DNA of 64,000 bases, from contig SYAL01000032.1 of the NCBI GenBank assembly GCA_005787585.1, positions 1-64,000 on the forward strand, in the 5' to 3' direction. How positions within the stretch are numbered: position 1 is the first letter of the stretch; every line of letters starts with the position of its first letter. Of this stretch, positions 8,814 to 19,693 are shown piece after piece. Position numbers and translations under genes: made by a program. Source of the stretch: Bacteroidota bacterium (GTDB taxonomy: Bacteria > Bacteroidota > Bacteroidia > B-17B0 > Aurantibacillaceae). The notes under the pieces were generated by a model. That model was not told the origin of the DNA and ran no database searches. It was given only the letters and a program-made list of their open reading frames with translations.

Positions 8814-10985
8814 ATGAAAAAAATAAGTGCCCTTTTAATTTTAAGCATTTCGCTTAGTTTAAATAACGTAAAAGCAGACGAAGGAATGTTTTTGATACAT
8901 TTAATTGGCGAAAAAACATATGCAGATATGGTAAAGCGCGGACTTAAACTCAGCAAAGACCAATTATATAGCATTAATAAAAATAGCATTAAAGATGCCA
9001 TTGTTTTATTTGGTGGCGGTTGCACAGCTGAATTAGTTAGTAAAGAAGGGTTATTGTTTACCAACCATCATTGCGGTTATGATAATATTGCTTCCTCAAG
9101 TTCTGTTTCTCATAACTATTTAAGAGATGGCTTTTGGGCAAAATCTAAGCAAGAAGAAATTGTTTGCCCGGGATTAAGTGTACAATTTTTAATTAAAATA
9201 GAAGATGTAACAGAGTCTGTAACTGCTAAATTAAAACTTGTAGCCCAGAATGAGATTACAACTAAATTGCCTGCCATTTTAATGGAAATGTCGAATAAAG
9301 CGTCAGAAGGTACTGGATTTGAAGTTCGCGTTAGTAGCTTTTTTAAAGGCAATCAATTTTTGCAATTTACCTACCAACGTTACAAAGATGTCCGTTTAGT
9401 AGGCGCTCCACCAGAGAGTATAGGTAAATTTGGAGGCGATACCGATAATTGGGAATGGCCTCGACACACTGGCGACTTTTCTATTTTTAGAGTGTATATG
9501 GATTCGACAGGAAAAGCATCAACAGAATATAAAGCAAGCAATTTGCCATACCAACCAAAGCATTTTTTACCAGTATCGATAAAAGGATTAAATGATGGAG
9601 ACTATGCCATGATATATGGATATCCTGGTGGAACAAATCGTTACGAAACATCTTTCGGCATTAAACTTAAAAACGATATTGATAATCCAAGTTTAGTTAA
9701 ATTGCGTGAAGCCCGATTAAAATTTATGTTAGCAGAAATGGTAAAAGACCCAGCTGTTAAAATTAAGTTAGCAAGTTCTTATGCTGGCATTGCTAATTAC
9801 TGGAAATTTTTTGATGGAGAAACTAAACAATTAATAAAGCACAATGTAATTGGTCTTAAACAAAAAGAAGAAGCCGCTTTCGTCAATTGGGCAAAAGACA
9901 AACCAAAATATAATAATTTATTTGATAGTATAAAAGCAAATTACGATGCCTGGACGCCTTATGCAAAAAGTAAAGTTTATTTTTCTGAAGGGATAATGGG
10001 CTCGCCTATACTGGCATTTGCTTCAAGTTTAAAAACATTAGAAGCTGCATTAACTAGTACAGCAAATTCACAAGAAGCAATTAATAAAGCTATAGTTTCG
10101 ACAAAATCAAATTACGATCGATTTATTAAAGGAGAAAATATAGCTTCAGATAAAAATATTTTAGCACACGTATTAAAAGCTTTTGTAATGGAAGTTGAAG
10201 GCACTCAAATACCATTTGATGATTTTTACAAAAGAATAAAAACTAATTATGGCAGTATAAATGAAGAGCTAACTTATAAGCGTTTTTCTGAAGCTCTTTT
10301 TGAAAATAGTTTTATTTTAAACGAATCCAAATGGAATGCCTTTATTGCCAAACCAGATACTGGAATTTTAAAAAGAGACATTGCATATATTACAGCTCGA
10401 GCTTTTGCTGATAATTATAATAATAAATGTTTACCAAAATTTAATGAGTTTAATGCAAAAAATTATGGGTTTCAAAACCTTTATCTTAAAGGGATTTTAG
10501 ATATGAAGAAAGGGAGCGTACTTTATCCTGATGCAAATCAAACTATGCGTGTTTCATTTGGAAATGTAAAATCATACTCACCTAAAGATGGTGTTAAATA
10601 TAGCGAGGTTTGCACACTAAGCGGGGTGATGGAAAAATATGTTCCTGGAGATTATGAATTTGATGCCCCTGCTAAATTAATAGAATTAATTAATACCAAA
10701 GATTATGGGCAATATGTTGACACAAAAACAAATGACATTGTAGTTTCTTTTATTACAACAAATGATATTACAGGAGGGAATTCAGGTTCTCCTGTGCTTA
10801 ACTCAAAAGGCGAATTAATTGGCTTAGCCTTTGATGGAAACTACGAGGCGTTGAGTCACAAAATTGCATTTGATGGTGAATTAAATCGAACTATTTGTTT
10901 GGATGTTCGCTATTTATTATTTATAGTAGATAAATTGGGGGGAGCAAAAAATATTATTGATGAATTGATTCTTTCGAAAAAATAA
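8814..10985 (+). CDS. S46 family dipeptidyl-peptidase, DPP7-like
   Basis: A 723-residue exported serine exopeptidase that releases dipeptides from peptide N-termini in the periplasm. A Sec signal peptide occupies about residues 1-21. The chymotrypsin-type triad is visible: His86 in TNHHCGYDNI, Asp221 in RHTGDF, and Ser657 in GGNSGSPV. The residue that separates family members lies after the serine. This protein has Gly675 (GLAFDGNYEA), as in DPP7, which prefers hydrophobic P1 residues, whereas DPP11 has Arg there for Asp/Glu. That specificity is inferred from this one site. Length and motifs are normal for the family. It fits a peptide-consuming lifestyle with hutU, hmgA and tdh/kbl. The gene converges on the next one with 6 bp between stops. 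Confidence 0.95.
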   Translation: MKKISALLILSISLSLNNVKADEGMFLIHLIGEKTYADMVKRGLKLSKDQLYSINKNSIKDAIVLFGGGCTAELVSKEGLLFTNHHCGYDNIASSSSVSHNYLRDGFWAKSKQEEIVCPGLSVQFLIKIEDVTESVTAKLKLVAQNEITTKLPAILMEMSNKASEGTGFEVRVSSFFKGNQFLQFTYQRYKDVRLVGAPPESIGKFGGDTDNWEWPRHTGDFSIFRVYMDSTGKASTEYKASNLPYQPKHFLPVSIKGLNDGDYAMIYGYPGGTNRYETSFGIKLKNDIDNPSLVKLREARLKFMLAEMVKDPAVKIKLASSYAGIANYWKFFDGETKQLIKHNVIGLKQKEEAAFVNWAKDKPKYNNLFDSIKANYDAWTPYAKSKVYFSEGIMGSPILAFASSLKTLEAALTSTANSQEAINKAIVSTKSNYDRFIKGENIASDKNILAHVLKAFVMEVEGTQIPFDDFYKRIKTNYGSINEELTYKRFSEALFENSFILNESKWNAFIAKPDTGILKRDIAYITARAFADNYNNKCLPKFNEFNAKNYGFQNLYLKGILDMKKGSVLYPDANQTMRVSFGNVKSYSPKDGVKYSEVCTLSGVMEKYVPGDYEFDAPAKLIELINTKDYGQYVDTKTNDIVVSFITTNDITGGNSGSPVLNSKGELIGLAFDGNYEALSHKIAFDGELNRTICLDVRYLLFIVDKLGGAKNIIDELILSKK

Positions 10986-10991
10986 TTTTTT

Positions 10992-11891
10992 TTAATATAA
11001 AAAAGGAATTGCATCTAAATAATGTTTGCTTCTTTCGGGGCTTGGATTTGCTTGATAAAAATAAATTAAATTAGAATTTAAATTATCAACAATTGCAGCA
11101 AATTTTTGGTAAGCAAACATTTTAGGAATGACCAACCTAATTAAATTATTATTAATTAAATAACTTTCCTTATCATTTAAAGCTCTGGGTCTATCGATAT
11201 GGTAAGGGATAAGCTTGCCGTAATAATTAACATAAACAACAGGGTCAATTTTGGGGCTAAACTTTAAATCAGAATAATAGGGAAAAGGCTGCTTTAATTG
11301 ATGGCCATATTTATTTTTAATTACAATGGGAAATTCAATGCCAGAAGGTGATCCTTTTTCTATTTGAAAGCCTGCATTTTCTTCTTTAACAAAACCAATA
11401 GAAGAATTATAGACCTTGTCTGTTTCGGCTAATAAATAAAATTTTTCATTTAATCTGATGGTTTGATCTATTGCTAAATTCGTATCTAAAAAAAAACCAG
11501 CTCTTGCCCCTTTTAATAATGTATCGGTAAAATTACTATAGATAAAATAAACTTTACTAAAATTATATAAATGATAATACGCTCTGACAATATTTAAATT
11601 GACACCTAATATCTCTAATCGCTTTTGCTCGGCTAATTGAATATTATTACTTTTTATTAAAGCATCTATTAAAGCTTGATTAGTTTTTAATCTAACCACC
11701 AAAGCCCCATTCTTTAATTGATTAATTTGCCAAGCCGAAACAACATTTCTTCTTCTATAAAATCTTTCATGCTGAGCTCTGTCTTTATATTCTTTATCGC
11801 CAACGCGATCGTTATTTTGTGCTAAAATTCCATTAATCAATACACAAAAAAATAAAGATGCGACCAAATATTTATTTAATCGTTGAGCCAT
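10992..11891 (-). CDS. Secreted protein of unknown function downstream of metG
   Basis: I do not recognise this family. From the ATG at 11891 the 299-residue product has a clear signal peptide (basic MAQRLNK, hydrophobic core to about 24, then AQNN) and no later membrane span. The mature part is mixed alpha/beta with several aromatic-rich strands and no cysteine cluster. The frame is open a further 10 codons upstream, but those would spoil the signal peptide. The start overlaps the metG stop by 20 bases, so translation is probably coupled to metG. Nothing in the sequence links its function to methionyl-tRNA synthesis. Confidence 0.7.
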   Translation of the reverse strand: MAQRLNKYLVASLFFCVLINGILAQNNDRVGDKEYKDRAQHERFYRRRNVVSAWQINQLKNGALVVRLKTNQALIDALIKSNNIQLAEQKRLEILGVNLNIVRAYYHLYNFSKVYFIYSNFTDTLLKGARAGFFLDTNLAIDQTIRLNEKFYLLAETDKVYNSSIGFVKEENAGFQIEKGSPSGIEFPIVIKNKYGHQLKQPFPYYSDLKFSPKIDPVVYVNYYGKLIPYHIDRPRALNDKESYLINNNLIRLVIPKMFAYQKFAAIVDNLNSNLIYFYQANPSPERSKHYLDAIPFLY

Positions 11892-13914
11892 TTGAAACAT
11901 TTGATTTAACTGGAGAAACAAAACTTAATTCGCCATCTATGTTTTCAGACATTAATATCATGCCTTTACTTTCAATCCCTTTAATTATTCTTGGGCTTAA
12001 ATTTGCTAATAAACACACTTGTTGTCCGATAATATCTTTAGGATTATAATATTTTGCAATGCCGCTAACCACTGTTCTTTTATCAATACCTGTATCAAGA
12101 AGTAACTTTAATAATTTATCTGTTTTAGGAACTACTTCCGCTTCTATAATAGTAGCTGTTCTAATATCCATTTTTGAAAATTCATCAAAAGAAGTTTCGG
12201 TTTTAATAGCTTGTGCGTCTTTAACATTCTCGTTCATAATTTTACTTTTTTGTAACTTTTGTAGCTGAAATTCAATTTCTGAATCTTCTATTTTAGAAAA
12301 TAATAATTCATCTTTATTAATTAAATGAGGATGCGGAATATTATTAGTTTGCTTTGCTTGATTCCAGTTGATTGGCTTAATGTTTAATAAATAAAATAAT
12401 TTAATAGAAGTAAAAGGCAAAAAAGGCTCAGATAAAATTGCTAGATTGCATGAGATTTGTAATGCAATATTCATAATCGTTTTTACTCGCTCTTCGTCTG
12501 TTTTTATTAATTTCCAAGGCTCTGTTTCTGCTAAATATTTATTTCCTATTCGGGCTAAATTCATCCATTCAGTAATTGCTTCTCTGAATTTAAATTGTTG
12601 TATTGCTGCTGAAATTTTATCAGGTGCTTCTGCTAAAGATTTTAATACTTCTAAATCGAGTGCAGAAAATGTTTTGGCTTCAGGTACATTTCCATTATAA
12701 AACTTATGCGTTAATACCAAGGTACGATTAATAAAATTTCCAAAAATTGCTACTAACTCTGAATTATTTTTAGTTTGAAAATCTTTCCAAGTAAAGTCGT
12801 TATCTTTTGTTTCAGGGGCGTTAGCACATAAAGAATATCTTAAGGCATCTTGTTTATCTTTAAATTCTTCTAAGTATTCGTGAAGCCATACTGCCCAGTT
12901 GCGGGAAGTAGAAATTTTTTCGCCTTCTAAATTTAAAAATTCATTTGCTGGCACGTTTTCTGCTAAAATAAAATCACCGTGTTCCATAAGCATTGCAGGA
13001 AAAATAATACAATGAAAAACGATGTTGTCTTTTCCTATAAAATGTATTAAGCGCGTATCGTCTTTTTTCCAATAGTCTTGCCAGGTGTCGGGCAATAATT
13101 CTTTTGTTGCAGAAATGTATCCTATTGGCGCATCAAACCAAACGTATAATACTTTTCCATCAGCCCCTTTTATTGGAACCGGAACTCCCCAATTTAAATC
13201 TCGAGTCATCGCTCTAGGCTGAAGTCCATCGCCAGTATCTAACCAACTTTTACATTGGCCATAAACATTTGATTTCCAATCGCTATGTTTTTCTATATAA
13301 TCTTTTATTTTTGGCTGTAACTTGTCTAAAGGTAAAAACCAATTTTTAGTTTGTTTTAAAACGGGTTCGGCTCCTGATAAAGTAGACTTAGGATTTATCA
13401 AATCGGTTGGACTTAAGGTTGAGCCGCATTGTTCGCATTGATCGCCATATGCATTTATATTTGAACATTTGGGACAGGTGCCTATAATATATCTATCTGC
13501 TAAAAACTGTTGCGCGGCCTCGTCATAGTATTGTTCGGTAACTTGCTCAGTAAAACTATTTTTTTCGTATAAAACTTTAAAAAAATCAGAAGCCGTTTGA
13601 TGGTGAATTTTTGAACTTGTTCGCGAATAAATATCAAAAGAAATTCCAAAGCTTTGAAAAGAATCGCCCATTATTTTATGATATTTATCAACAACGGCTT
13701 GCGGACTTATATTTTCTTTTTTTGCTTTAATTGTTATTGGTACTCCATGCTCATCGCTTCCACAAATAAACTTCACGTTGTGACCAATACTTCTTAAATA
13801 TCTCACATAAATATCTGAAGGCAAATAACAGCCAGCCAGATGGCCAATGTGAACAGGTCCATTTGCATATGGAAGTGCTGCTGTTACTATAGTTCGTTTA
13901 AATTTAATATTCAT
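11872..13914 (-). CDS. metG: Methionine--tRNA ligase
   Basis: A class I cytoplasmic synthetase of 680 residues. It has an exact HIGH motif at 22-25 ([11 protein letters not shown]), a zinc knuckle with Cys147, Cys150, Cys160 and Cys163, and the KMSKS equivalent KISTS at 333-337. The C-terminal 110 residues form an EMAP-II/Arc1p-like tRNA-binding domain ([11 protein letters not shown]... GIESKGMIL), the usual dimerising appendage of bacterial MetG. It attaches methionine to initiator and elongator tRNAs. It is transcribed divergently from the NUMOD4/HNH gene, and a TAnnTTTG element lies 86 bases upstream of the ATG. Confidence 0.98.
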   Translation of the reverse strand: MNIKFKRTIVTAALPYANGPVHIGHLAGCYLPSDIYVRYLRSIGHNVKFICGSDEHGVPITIKAKKENISPQAVVDKYHKIMGDSFQSFGISFDIYSRTSSKIHHQTASDFFKVLYEKNSFTEQVTEQYYDEAAQQFLADRYIIGTCPKCSNINAYGDQCEQCGSTLSPTDLINPKSTLSGAEPVLKQTKNWFLPLDKLQPKIKDYIEKHSDWKSNVYGQCKSWLDTGDGLQPRAMTRDLNWGVPVPIKGADGKVLYVWFDAPIGYISATKELLPDTWQDYWKKDDTRLIHFIGKDNIVFHCIIFPAMLMEHGDFILAENVPANEFLNLEGEKISTSRNWAVWLHEYLEEFKDKQDALRYSLCANAPETKDNDFTWKDFQTKNNSELVAIFGNFINRTLVLTHKFYNGNVPEAKTFSALDLEVLKSLAEAPDKISAAIQQFKFREAITEWMNLARIGNKYLAETEPWKLIKTDEERVKTIMNIALQISCNLAILSEPFLPFTSIKLFYLLNIKPINWNQAKQTNNIPHPHLINKDELLFSKIEDSEIEFQLQKLQKSKIMNENVKDAQAIKTETSFDEFSKMDIRTATIIEAEVVPKTDKLLKLLLDTGIDKRTVVSGIAKYYNPKDIIGQQVCLLANLSPRIIKGIESKGMILMSENIDGELSFVSPVKSNVSNGSTIK

Positions 13915-13999
13915 TTCGCTGGTTATACAATATAGTCGCGTTGTAATTTATGTGCCTATGTTTTTTTTATTTACTTTTACAATAATAAAATTCCATATA

Positions 14000-14007
14000 C
14001 AAAGGTA
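14000..14007 (-). promoter_or_regulatory. Candidate metG promoter -7 element
   Basis: Read on the minus strand this is TACCTTTG, an exact TAnnTTTG match. A TTG lies 22 bases further upstream, close to the -33 spacing of Bacteroidota promoters. The element sits between divergent metG and the plus-strand gene at 14034. Confidence 0.4.
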
Positions 14008-14033
14008 AGTATATCTATTAAACAAAATTCAAT

Positions 14034-14753
14034 ATGAATAATAAAAAAGAGATTTGGAAACCAATAATGATTAATGGTAAAAAACCAAGTGTTGCCTACA
14101 TGATTTCTAATCATGGTCGATTTGGCGTTTTAAAAAACAATAAAGGACTGATAGAGAAGAGGTCTTTTTTGCCAACTGGTGGATATTATAGGTTCAATAC
14201 AAGACAAAAAGGAAAAAGTAGAGCTCTTTTTTTATTTAAAGAAGTGGCTAAGGCTTTTTTAAAAAAGCCATCATCAAAACACAATTCAGTAATACATAAA
14301 GATCATAATTATTTAAATGATCATGTTGATAATTTAATTTGGGTAACAAAACAAGCCCACCGTAGTCATGTTACAAATAGCCCTAACTCTATCTTAGCAA
14401 GAAAAAGAAAAGCAATTTTAAAAAGTGTTCATTCCCTAAAATTAAACGAAAAAAGTATTATTGAACTTAAAAAAATGGTTTGGGATCCAAAGCGCAAATT
14501 ATCATTAAAAAAAATAGCCGAAAAATTTGGGGTTTCCGAAATGCAGATTTATCGAATTAAAACTGGCCAATTTTGGTTTCATGTTCGTGTTGAAAATGAA
14601 CCACTTCATCCTAAGTATAAACAAAACTTAAAGAATATTTTATTTCATTCAAAAAAAGCAGAAAAAGAAAAATTAAATTCCTTAAAAAAAAATTTAAAAA
14701 AAACGAAAATAAAATCTTCGACTCGTAAACTAAAAATGAGTCAAAAAAAATAA
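14034..14753 (+). CDS. NUMOD4/HNH-type DNA-binding protein
   Basis: 239 residues, basic, especially the lysine-rich tail (last ~45 residues). Residues about 5-35 (EIWKPIMING... YMISNHGRFGV) match the NUMOD4 motif found with homing endonucleases. Residues about 85-105 (VIHKDHNYLNDHVDNLIWVT) match the second half of an HNH_3 nuclease motif (HxDxNxxN...NLxW). Residues about 140-180 (LSLKKIAEKFGVSEMQIYRI) form a helix-turn-helix. The family is usually carried by phages, introns and mobile elements, but no intron, integrase or repeats flank it here. It may be a domesticated nuclease or regulator; activity cannot be judged. It is followed after 1 bp by the LD-carboxypeptidase gene, which suggests cotranscription. 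Confidence 0.75.
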   Translation: MNNKKEIWKPIMINGKKPSVAYMISNHGRFGVLKNNKGLIEKRSFLPTGGYYRFNTRQKGKSRALFLFKEVAKAFLKKPSSKHNSVIHKDHNYLNDHVDNLIWVTKQAHRSHVTNSPNSILARKRKAILKSVHSLKLNEKSIIELKKMVWDPKRKLSLKKIAEKFGVSEMQIYRIKTGQFWFHVRVENEPLHPKYKQNLKNILFHSKKAEKEKLNSLKKNLKKTKIKSSTRKLKMSQKK

Positions 14754-14754
14754 T

Positions 14755-15651
14755 ATGGTAATTATTCCTCCATATTTAATTAAAGGCGATACTATATTAA
14801 TTATTGCTACTGCACGCGCAAGAAATTTAGAAGCTATTCGGCCTGCCATTACTATTTTAGAGAGTTGGGGATTAAACGTTGAATTAGGAGAAAATATTTT
14901 TAAAACTCATCATCAATTTGCTGGTACGGATGAAGAAAGGGCTAAAGATTTGCAATGGGCCCTTCAGCACAAAAAAGCAAAAGCTATTCTTATTGCAGGT
15001 GGAGGCTATGGCACAATGCGGATAATGGATGTAGTTAATTTTAAACCATTATTAAAATATCCAAAATGGTTAATAGGATACAGCGATTCGACTATTCTTC
15101 ACAACAGATTTTGTCAACTAAAAATTTCTTCTATTCACGGCACTATGGCTTTTCAGTTTACCAAAAATGATACTGCTACTGATTCTATTAAACAGCTGTT
15201 GTTCGGAAAAAAAATCAATTATACAATTCCAACAAATTCATTAAATCGAATTGGTTATGCTGAAGCAGAAATTGTTGGTGGAAATTTATCTTTGTTGTAT
15301 GCTGCTAGCGGAAGTTTTGATAACATTTCAACTAAAAACAAATTACTTTTTATTGAAGATATAGATGAGCAGCTTTATCATCTTGATAGAATGATACTAC
15401 AATTGAAGAGAAGCAATAAACTGAGCCAATTAAAGGGTTTAATTGTTGGAGCGATGAGCGATATGAAAGACAATACAATACCTTTCGGAAAAGCTGCTAA
15501 TGAAATTATTTTAGACGCTGTAAAAGAATATAATTATCCGGTATGTTTTAATTTTCCGGCAGGACATGTTGACCGAAATATGGCTATTTATTTTAATAAA
15601 AAAGCTAAACTAAAAGTGACGAAACAAAAAGTAAGTCTTAGTTATTTTTAA
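14755..15651 (+). CDS. Muramoyltetrapeptide (LD-)carboxypeptidase, S66 family
   Basis: 298 residues with the S66 catalytic triad: nucleophile Ser110 in IGYSDST, Glu201 in FIEDIDEQ, and His271 in PAGHVDRN. The glycine-rich AGGGYGTMRI near 81-90 is also typical. Family members cut the terminal D-Ala from tetrapeptide stems during murein recycling in the cytoplasm. Some relatives instead give microcin C immunity, which the sequence cannot exclude. It starts 1 bp after the NUMOD4/HNH gene and converges with bshB1. Confidence 0.92.
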   Translation: MVIIPPYLIKGDTILIIATARARNLEAIRPAITILESWGLNVELGENIFKTHHQFAGTDEERAKDLQWALQHKKAKAILIAGGGYGTMRIMDVVNFKPLLKYPKWLIGYSDSTILHNRFCQLKISSIHGTMAFQFTKNDTATDSIKQLLFGKKINYTIPTNSLNRIGYAEAEIVGGNLSLLYAASGSFDNISTKNKLLFIEDIDEQLYHLDRMILQLKRSNKLSQLKGLIVGAMSDMKDNTIPFGKAANEIILDAVKEYNYPVCFNFPAGHVDRNMAIYFNKKAKLKVTKQKVSLSYF

Positions 15652-15680
15652 TTTTTTGGTCAAATACAAAAGATTTTAAA

Positions 15681-16397
15681 TTATAATAAATCGAACAAAC
15701 TATTTACACCAGGATAACGATTTACGGTAAATCCTTCAGCAAATTTAACTCCAATATCTCTTCCTAAAATTGACATTTTACTATTGATGGTTTCGATAAA
15801 ATGTTTACTAGAAATTGGCGTTTCTGGCTCGTTAGATGATGGATTATAAAATTGTGATGAATAGGCCATGATGGCTTTATGTTTTATGTCGATAAAGTCG
15901 CTGATGTCAATTACAAAGTCTGGATGAATATACTGGTCTTGTATATAATGATAAACTGCCTTTGGCCGCCAAGCTTGTTGAATTTTATTATCTGAATGGG
16001 TTTCTATTTTTTTTAATCCACTATAAAAAGAAGCGTCGGAAACTAATTTTGAAGCGCGTCCATGATCAGGGTGCCTGTCGCTAATGGCATTACACAAAAT
16101 AATTTCGGGTTGATGCTTACGAATAATTTCTATTATTTTTTTTTGATGTGCTTCATTGTTTTCAAAAAAACAATCTTTTAGATTTAATTGCGTTCGAAAA
16201 GAAACGCCTAGTATGTTTGCAGCTTTATTAGCTTCTATTGATCTTAACTCGGCATTGCCTCTCGTGCCTAATTCTCCGAGACTAAGATCTAAAATCCCTA
16301 CTTTTTTTCCTAATGCAATATGCTTAGCAATAGTACCACTACAACTTAATTCAACATCGTCTGGATGAATACCAATTGCTAAAATATCTACTTTCAT
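15681..16397 (-). CDS. bshB1: Bacillithiol biosynthesis deacetylase BshB1
   Basis: A 238-residue LmbE/PIG-L family zinc deacetylase. The metal motif HPDD lies at residues 11-14 and a second His motif is in [17 protein letters not shown] and the overall length match BshB1, which removes acetyl from GlcNAc-malate in bacillithiol synthesis. BshB1 is standard in Bacteroidota. The start overlaps the lpxD stop in an ATGA, so the two are translationally coupled although the pathways differ. Confidence 0.93.
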   Translation of the reverse strand: MKVDILAIGIHPDDVELSCSGTIAKHIALGKKVGILDLSLGELGTRGNAELRSIEANKAANILGVSFRTQLNLKDCFFENNEAHQKKIIEIIRKHQPEIILCNAISDRHPDHGRASKLVSDASFYSGLKKIETHSDNKIQQAWRPKAVYHYIQDQYIHPDFVIDISDFIDIKHKAIMAYSSQFYNPSSNEPETPISSKHFIETINSKMSILGRDIGVKFAEGFTVNRYPGVNSLFDLL

Positions 16398-17431
16398 TTT
16401 GGATTTATTTTTTTTGTTAAATCAGATACTTTATCATTTAACTTTGTTAGGCCTCTAAAAATAACATAGCTTCTTTTAAATTCTCCTATATTAAAAGCAG
16501 GTGAGCCTTGTAAAATCTCACCTTCTTTATCAATACTTGATCCTAATCCAGATTGTCCAGCAATTTTAACTCCATTTGCAATTCTTAAGTGACCCGCAAT
16601 ACCAACCTGAGCGCCAATCATACAATTTTTTCCAACTTTAGTAGAGCCAGCGACACCAGATAAGCCAGCGATAACAGTATTTTCTCCAATCTCAACATTG
16701 TGAGCAATTTGAACTAAATTATCTAATTTAACTCCTTTTCTTAAAATTGTAGAACCTAAGGTTGCTCTGTCTATAGAGGAATTTGATCCTATTTCAACAT
16801 CATCTTCAATTATAACATTGCCAATTTGAGGCACTTTGGTAAAAACATGGCCTTCATTATTTGGTGCAAACCCAAAACCATCGCTTCCAACCACGGTGCT
16901 GGCATGGATGGTGCAATTCTTTCCTACCTTGCAATTATGATAAATTTTTACTCCAGAAAATAAGGTTGTATTATTTTCTATTGTACAATTATCGCCAATA
17001 TATACATGAGGATAAATTTTTACATTATTTCCGATTGATACATTTTGACCTATGTAAGCAAATGCGCCAACATAACAGTTGTTACCCATAATTGAATTTG
17101 GCGAAATAAAACTAGGTTGTTCTATCCCATCTTTTTCAGTACTTATTTGATTATATAATTCTAATAATTTAGCAAAAGATTCATAGGCATTCTCAACTCT
17201 AATTAATGTACATGATGACTTAACCGGATTTTCAAGAATAAAAGTTTTATTCACTATAACAATACTAGCATCGGTAGAATATATATAATTTGTGTAAGCC
17301 GGATTTGCTAAAAAAGACAATGTGCCTTTCGTTCCCTCTTCAATTTTTGAAAGATTTGAAACGATAATATTTTCATCGCCTTCTACTACTCCACTTAAAA
17401 TTTGAGCTATTTGTTTTGCTGAAAATTCCAT
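16394..17431 (-). CDS. lpxD: UDP-3-O-(acyl)glucosamine N-acyltransferase
   Basis: 345 residues: an N-terminal uridine-binding domain ([12 protein letters not shown]... [12 protein letters not shown]), then about ten hexapeptide repeats from residue 110 forming a left-handed beta helix. The catalytic His244 sits in [16 protein letters not shown], and the C-terminal helix carries the expected FRG signature ([10 protein letters not shown]). It adds the second acyl chain in lipid A synthesis at the cytoplasmic membrane. The other lpx genes usually found with it are absent here. It lies downstream of a glycosyltransferase on the same strand (58 bp gap) and overlaps bshB1 by 4 bp. Confidence 0.97.
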   Translation of the reverse strand: MEFSAKQIAQILSGVVEGDENIIVSNLSKIEEGTKGTLSFLANPAYTNYIYSTDASIVIVNKTFILENPVKSSCTLIRVENAYESFAKLLELYNQISTEKDGIEQPSFISPNSIMGNNCYVGAFAYIGQNVSIGNNVKIYPHVYIGDNCTIENNTTLFSGVKIYHNCKVGKNCTIHASTVVGSDGFGFAPNNEGHVFTKVPQIGNVIIEDDVEIGSNSSIDRATLGSTILRKGVKLDNLVQIAHNVEIGENTVIAGLSGVAGSTKVGKNCMIGAQVGIAGHLRIANGVKIAGQSGLGSSIDKEGEILQGSPAFNIGEFKRSYVIFRGLTKLNDKVSDLTKKINPK

Positions 17432-17489
17432 AAAATTATATAATATAAAGTTACATTATTTATTGATATTCTCTTTTGAAAAATAAGGT

Positions 17490-18611
17490 CTATATATTCT
17501 TAATTATCGTTAAAAGTTTTTCCTTTTCAGATTTCCATGTAATTTCTTTCTTTGCAATAGCCAAATATTTTTTATAGCTACTCAATTGCTTAGAATACAA
17601 CATTTCGTTTAATTTATTAGCGATGGTTTTGGGATTGTGATTGTCAATAAAATCGCCTATTTTATAATGCAAAATAACTCTCTCAATTTCAGGCAAACGG
17701 CTAGCCAATATAGGAATTTCGGCTTGAATATAGTCAAATATTTTATTGGGTAAACTATATAAATAATTTAAATTAGTATTTTTATCTATGCTTAACCCTA
17801 TATCTGCATTAAAGGTGTAATGTATTAATTCAGACTTTGGCAACTTGTTAATCAACATCACTTTATTATGAAAACCCTTAGAAGAAACTTTTTGTTTTAA
17901 TACCTCCCACACATCACCACTACCAATGATTAATAAAATGGCATTTTGAACAAACTCCATCGCATCTATTAATTCTTCTGCACCCCTATCAATATTTATT
18001 CCTGTACCTTGTAACAAAATTATTTTTTTATCATTAGGTATATTTAATTCTGATCTCGATTTGGGTACAAAAAATTGGTCAAAATCTGATATATTTTTAA
18101 CAATAAAAAAAGGAACATTGTATTTCTCTTCATAAATTTTAGCAATACTATCGTTTACCGTAATACAAGTTTTTAATTTTGGAATAATGCGCCTTTCTAA
18201 TTTTTGCCAAATAACTTTTTTAATTCTACTATCTTTTAATTCAGGAACTTCACAAAATAACTCATGACTGTCATAAATTAATGGCTTTTTCTTTAATTTA
18301 GACAACAAAAACAATGGTGCAAGCGTGTCTAAATCGTTAGCGTAAAATAAATCAGTTTTTTTTATTAGCCCAACAAAAAATAATCGAAAATTAAAAAAAA
18401 AATAAAAAGCCGGTCCTTTTTTAAAAATCATTTTTAATCGAATAGTTTTAAAAGGCCAGTTAGGTATGGGTAAGGAATTTGATAATTGTCGCCCAACTAA
18501 TAAAACATCGTAATCGCATTCAATGAGTGACATACAGGTTTTATTTACTCGATTATCTGTAACTAAATCGTTAATAACAGATACAAAAGCTATTTTTTTG
18601 GTTGTAAACAA
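17490..18611 (-). CDS. Glycosyltransferase (GT-B, family 4-like)
   Basis: 373 residues with two Rossmann-like lobes. The N-terminal half carries DLFYANDLDTLAPL and PLIYDSHELF, typical of GT4-like enzymes. The C-terminal half carries LLQGTGINIDRGAEELIDAM and a donor-site region around NKIFDYIQAEIPILAS. The start is TTG at 18611: no ATG lies between it and the upstream stop, and the first strand (KKIAFVSVI) begins five residues later. Sugar donor and acceptor are unknown. Its position before lpxD suggests an envelope polysaccharide or lipopolysaccharide role. Confidence 0.85.
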   Translation of the reverse strand: MFTTKKIAFVSVINDLVTDNRVNKTCMSLIECDYDVLLVGRQLSNSLPIPNWPFKTIRLKMIFKKGPAFYFFFNFRLFFVGLIKKTDLFYANDLDTLAPLFLLSKLKKKPLIYDSHELFCEVPELKDSRIKKVIWQKLERRIIPKLKTCITVNDSIAKIYEEKYNVPFFIVKNISDFDQFFVPKSRSELNIPNDKKIILLQGTGINIDRGAEELIDAMEFVQNAILLIIGSGDVWEVLKQKVSSKGFHNKVMLINKLPKSELIHYTFNADIGLSIDKNTNLNYLYSLPNKIFDYIQAEIPILASRLPEIERVILHYKIGDFIDNHNPKTIANKLNEMLYSKQLSSYKKYLAIAKKEITWKSEKEKLLTIIKNI

Positions 18612-18664
18612 ATACTTTGTTGATATTGGGTTAAAGATAGAAAATATACACGTATTTTATTAAT

Positions 18665-18672
18665 TATTTTTG
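18665..18672 (+). promoter_or_regulatory. TAnnTTTG -7 element upstream of murB
   Basis: TATTTTTG lies only 7 bases before the murB ATG, implying a very short or absent leader if used. No matching -33 TTTG is evident. Confidence 0.35.
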
Positions 18673-18679
18673 TACAAAT

Positions 18680-19693
18680 ATGATTAAGAAAAATATAAAT
18701 CTAAAAAAACTTAACACCTTCGGTATAGATGTTTTTTGTGATTTTTTTGTAGAAATAAATTCTATTTCAGAATTTTTTAATTTAATAAAAGAGCCAAACT
18801 ATCAGTCCAATCAAAAATTAATTATTGGAGGAGGGAGTAACTTATTATTTACGAAAGACTTTAAGGGTATTGTTATAAAAAATAATCTAAAAGGAATAAA
18901 TTTAGTTTCGGAAAATAACGCTGAGGTTGTTGTAAAAGTTGGAGCAGGTGAAAATTGGCATGATTTTGTGATGTGGTGTTTAAATAAAAATTATAGTGGT
19001 TTAGAAAATTTATCCTTAATCCCCGGATGTGTTGGAGCAAGCCCCATGCAGAATATTGGTGCATATGGGGTAGAGATTAAGGATGTCTTCGAAAATTTAG
19101 AGGCATATTCAATAAACGATGGAACCACGAAAATATTTAATAAAAATGAATGTGAATTTGGTTATCGAGATAGTATTTTTAAACGCGAACTAAAAAATAA
19201 ATTTTTAATCGCCTCGGTAAATTTTAGATTAAAAAAACAGGGTATTCTTAATACGAGTTATGGAGCCATAAATTTAGAATTAGCCGAAATGAAAATAATA
19301 AATCCAACTATTAAAGATGTGTCAAATGCTGTAATTCGAATTCGAAAAAGTAAGCTTCCCGATCCAAATGAAATAGGTAATGCCGGAAGTTTTTTTAAAA
19401 ATCCAGAAATTTCTAAAGAAAAACATGAAGATCTAAAAAAAATATTTAACGATTTAGTTTCTTACAGTTTGCCTAACGGTAATTTTAAATTAGCTGCTGG
19501 TTGGCTAATTGAACAATGTGGCTTAAAAGGTTACGAAATAAATGATGCCGCAGTTCATACTAAACAAGCCTTAGTTATTGTAAATAAAAAAAACTGTAAA
19601 GGGATTGACGTATTTAATTTATCAAATTATGTCCTTAATCAAGTGGCTCAGAAATTTGGTGTAATTTTAGAAATAGAAGTAAATATTGTTTAA
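18680..19693 (+). CDS. murB: UDP-N-acetylenolpyruvoylglucosamine reductase
   Basis: 337 residues, type I MurB. The FAD-binding segment is IIGGGSNLLFT (about 47-58), and GCVGASPMQNIGAYGVEI (about 116-134) is diagnostic. GYRDSIFK and the catalytic serine in NAGSFFKNP are present, as is the C-terminal AAGWLIEQCGLKG. It reduces enolpyruvyl-UDP-GlcNAc to UDP-MurNAc in the cytoplasm for peptidoglycan synthesis. Its TAA shares its last base with the ATG of the following glycosyltransferase, so murB leads a plus-strand glycan cluster. Confidence 0.97.
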   Translation: MIKKNINLKKLNTFGIDVFCDFFVEINSISEFFNLIKEPNYQSNQKLIIGGGSNLLFTKDFKGIVIKNNLKGINLVSENNAEVVVKVGAGENWHDFVMWCLNKNYSGLENLSLIPGCVGASPMQNIGAYGVEIKDVFENLEAYSINDGTTKIFNKNECEFGYRDSIFKRELKNKFLIASVNFRLKKQGILNTSYGAINLELAEMKIINPTIKDVSNAVIRIRKSKLPDPNEIGNAGSFFKNPEISKEKHEDLKKIFNDLVSYSLPNGNFKLAAGWLIEQCGLKGYEINDAAVHTKQALVIVNKKNCKGIDVFNLSNYVLNQVAQKFGVILEIEVNIV

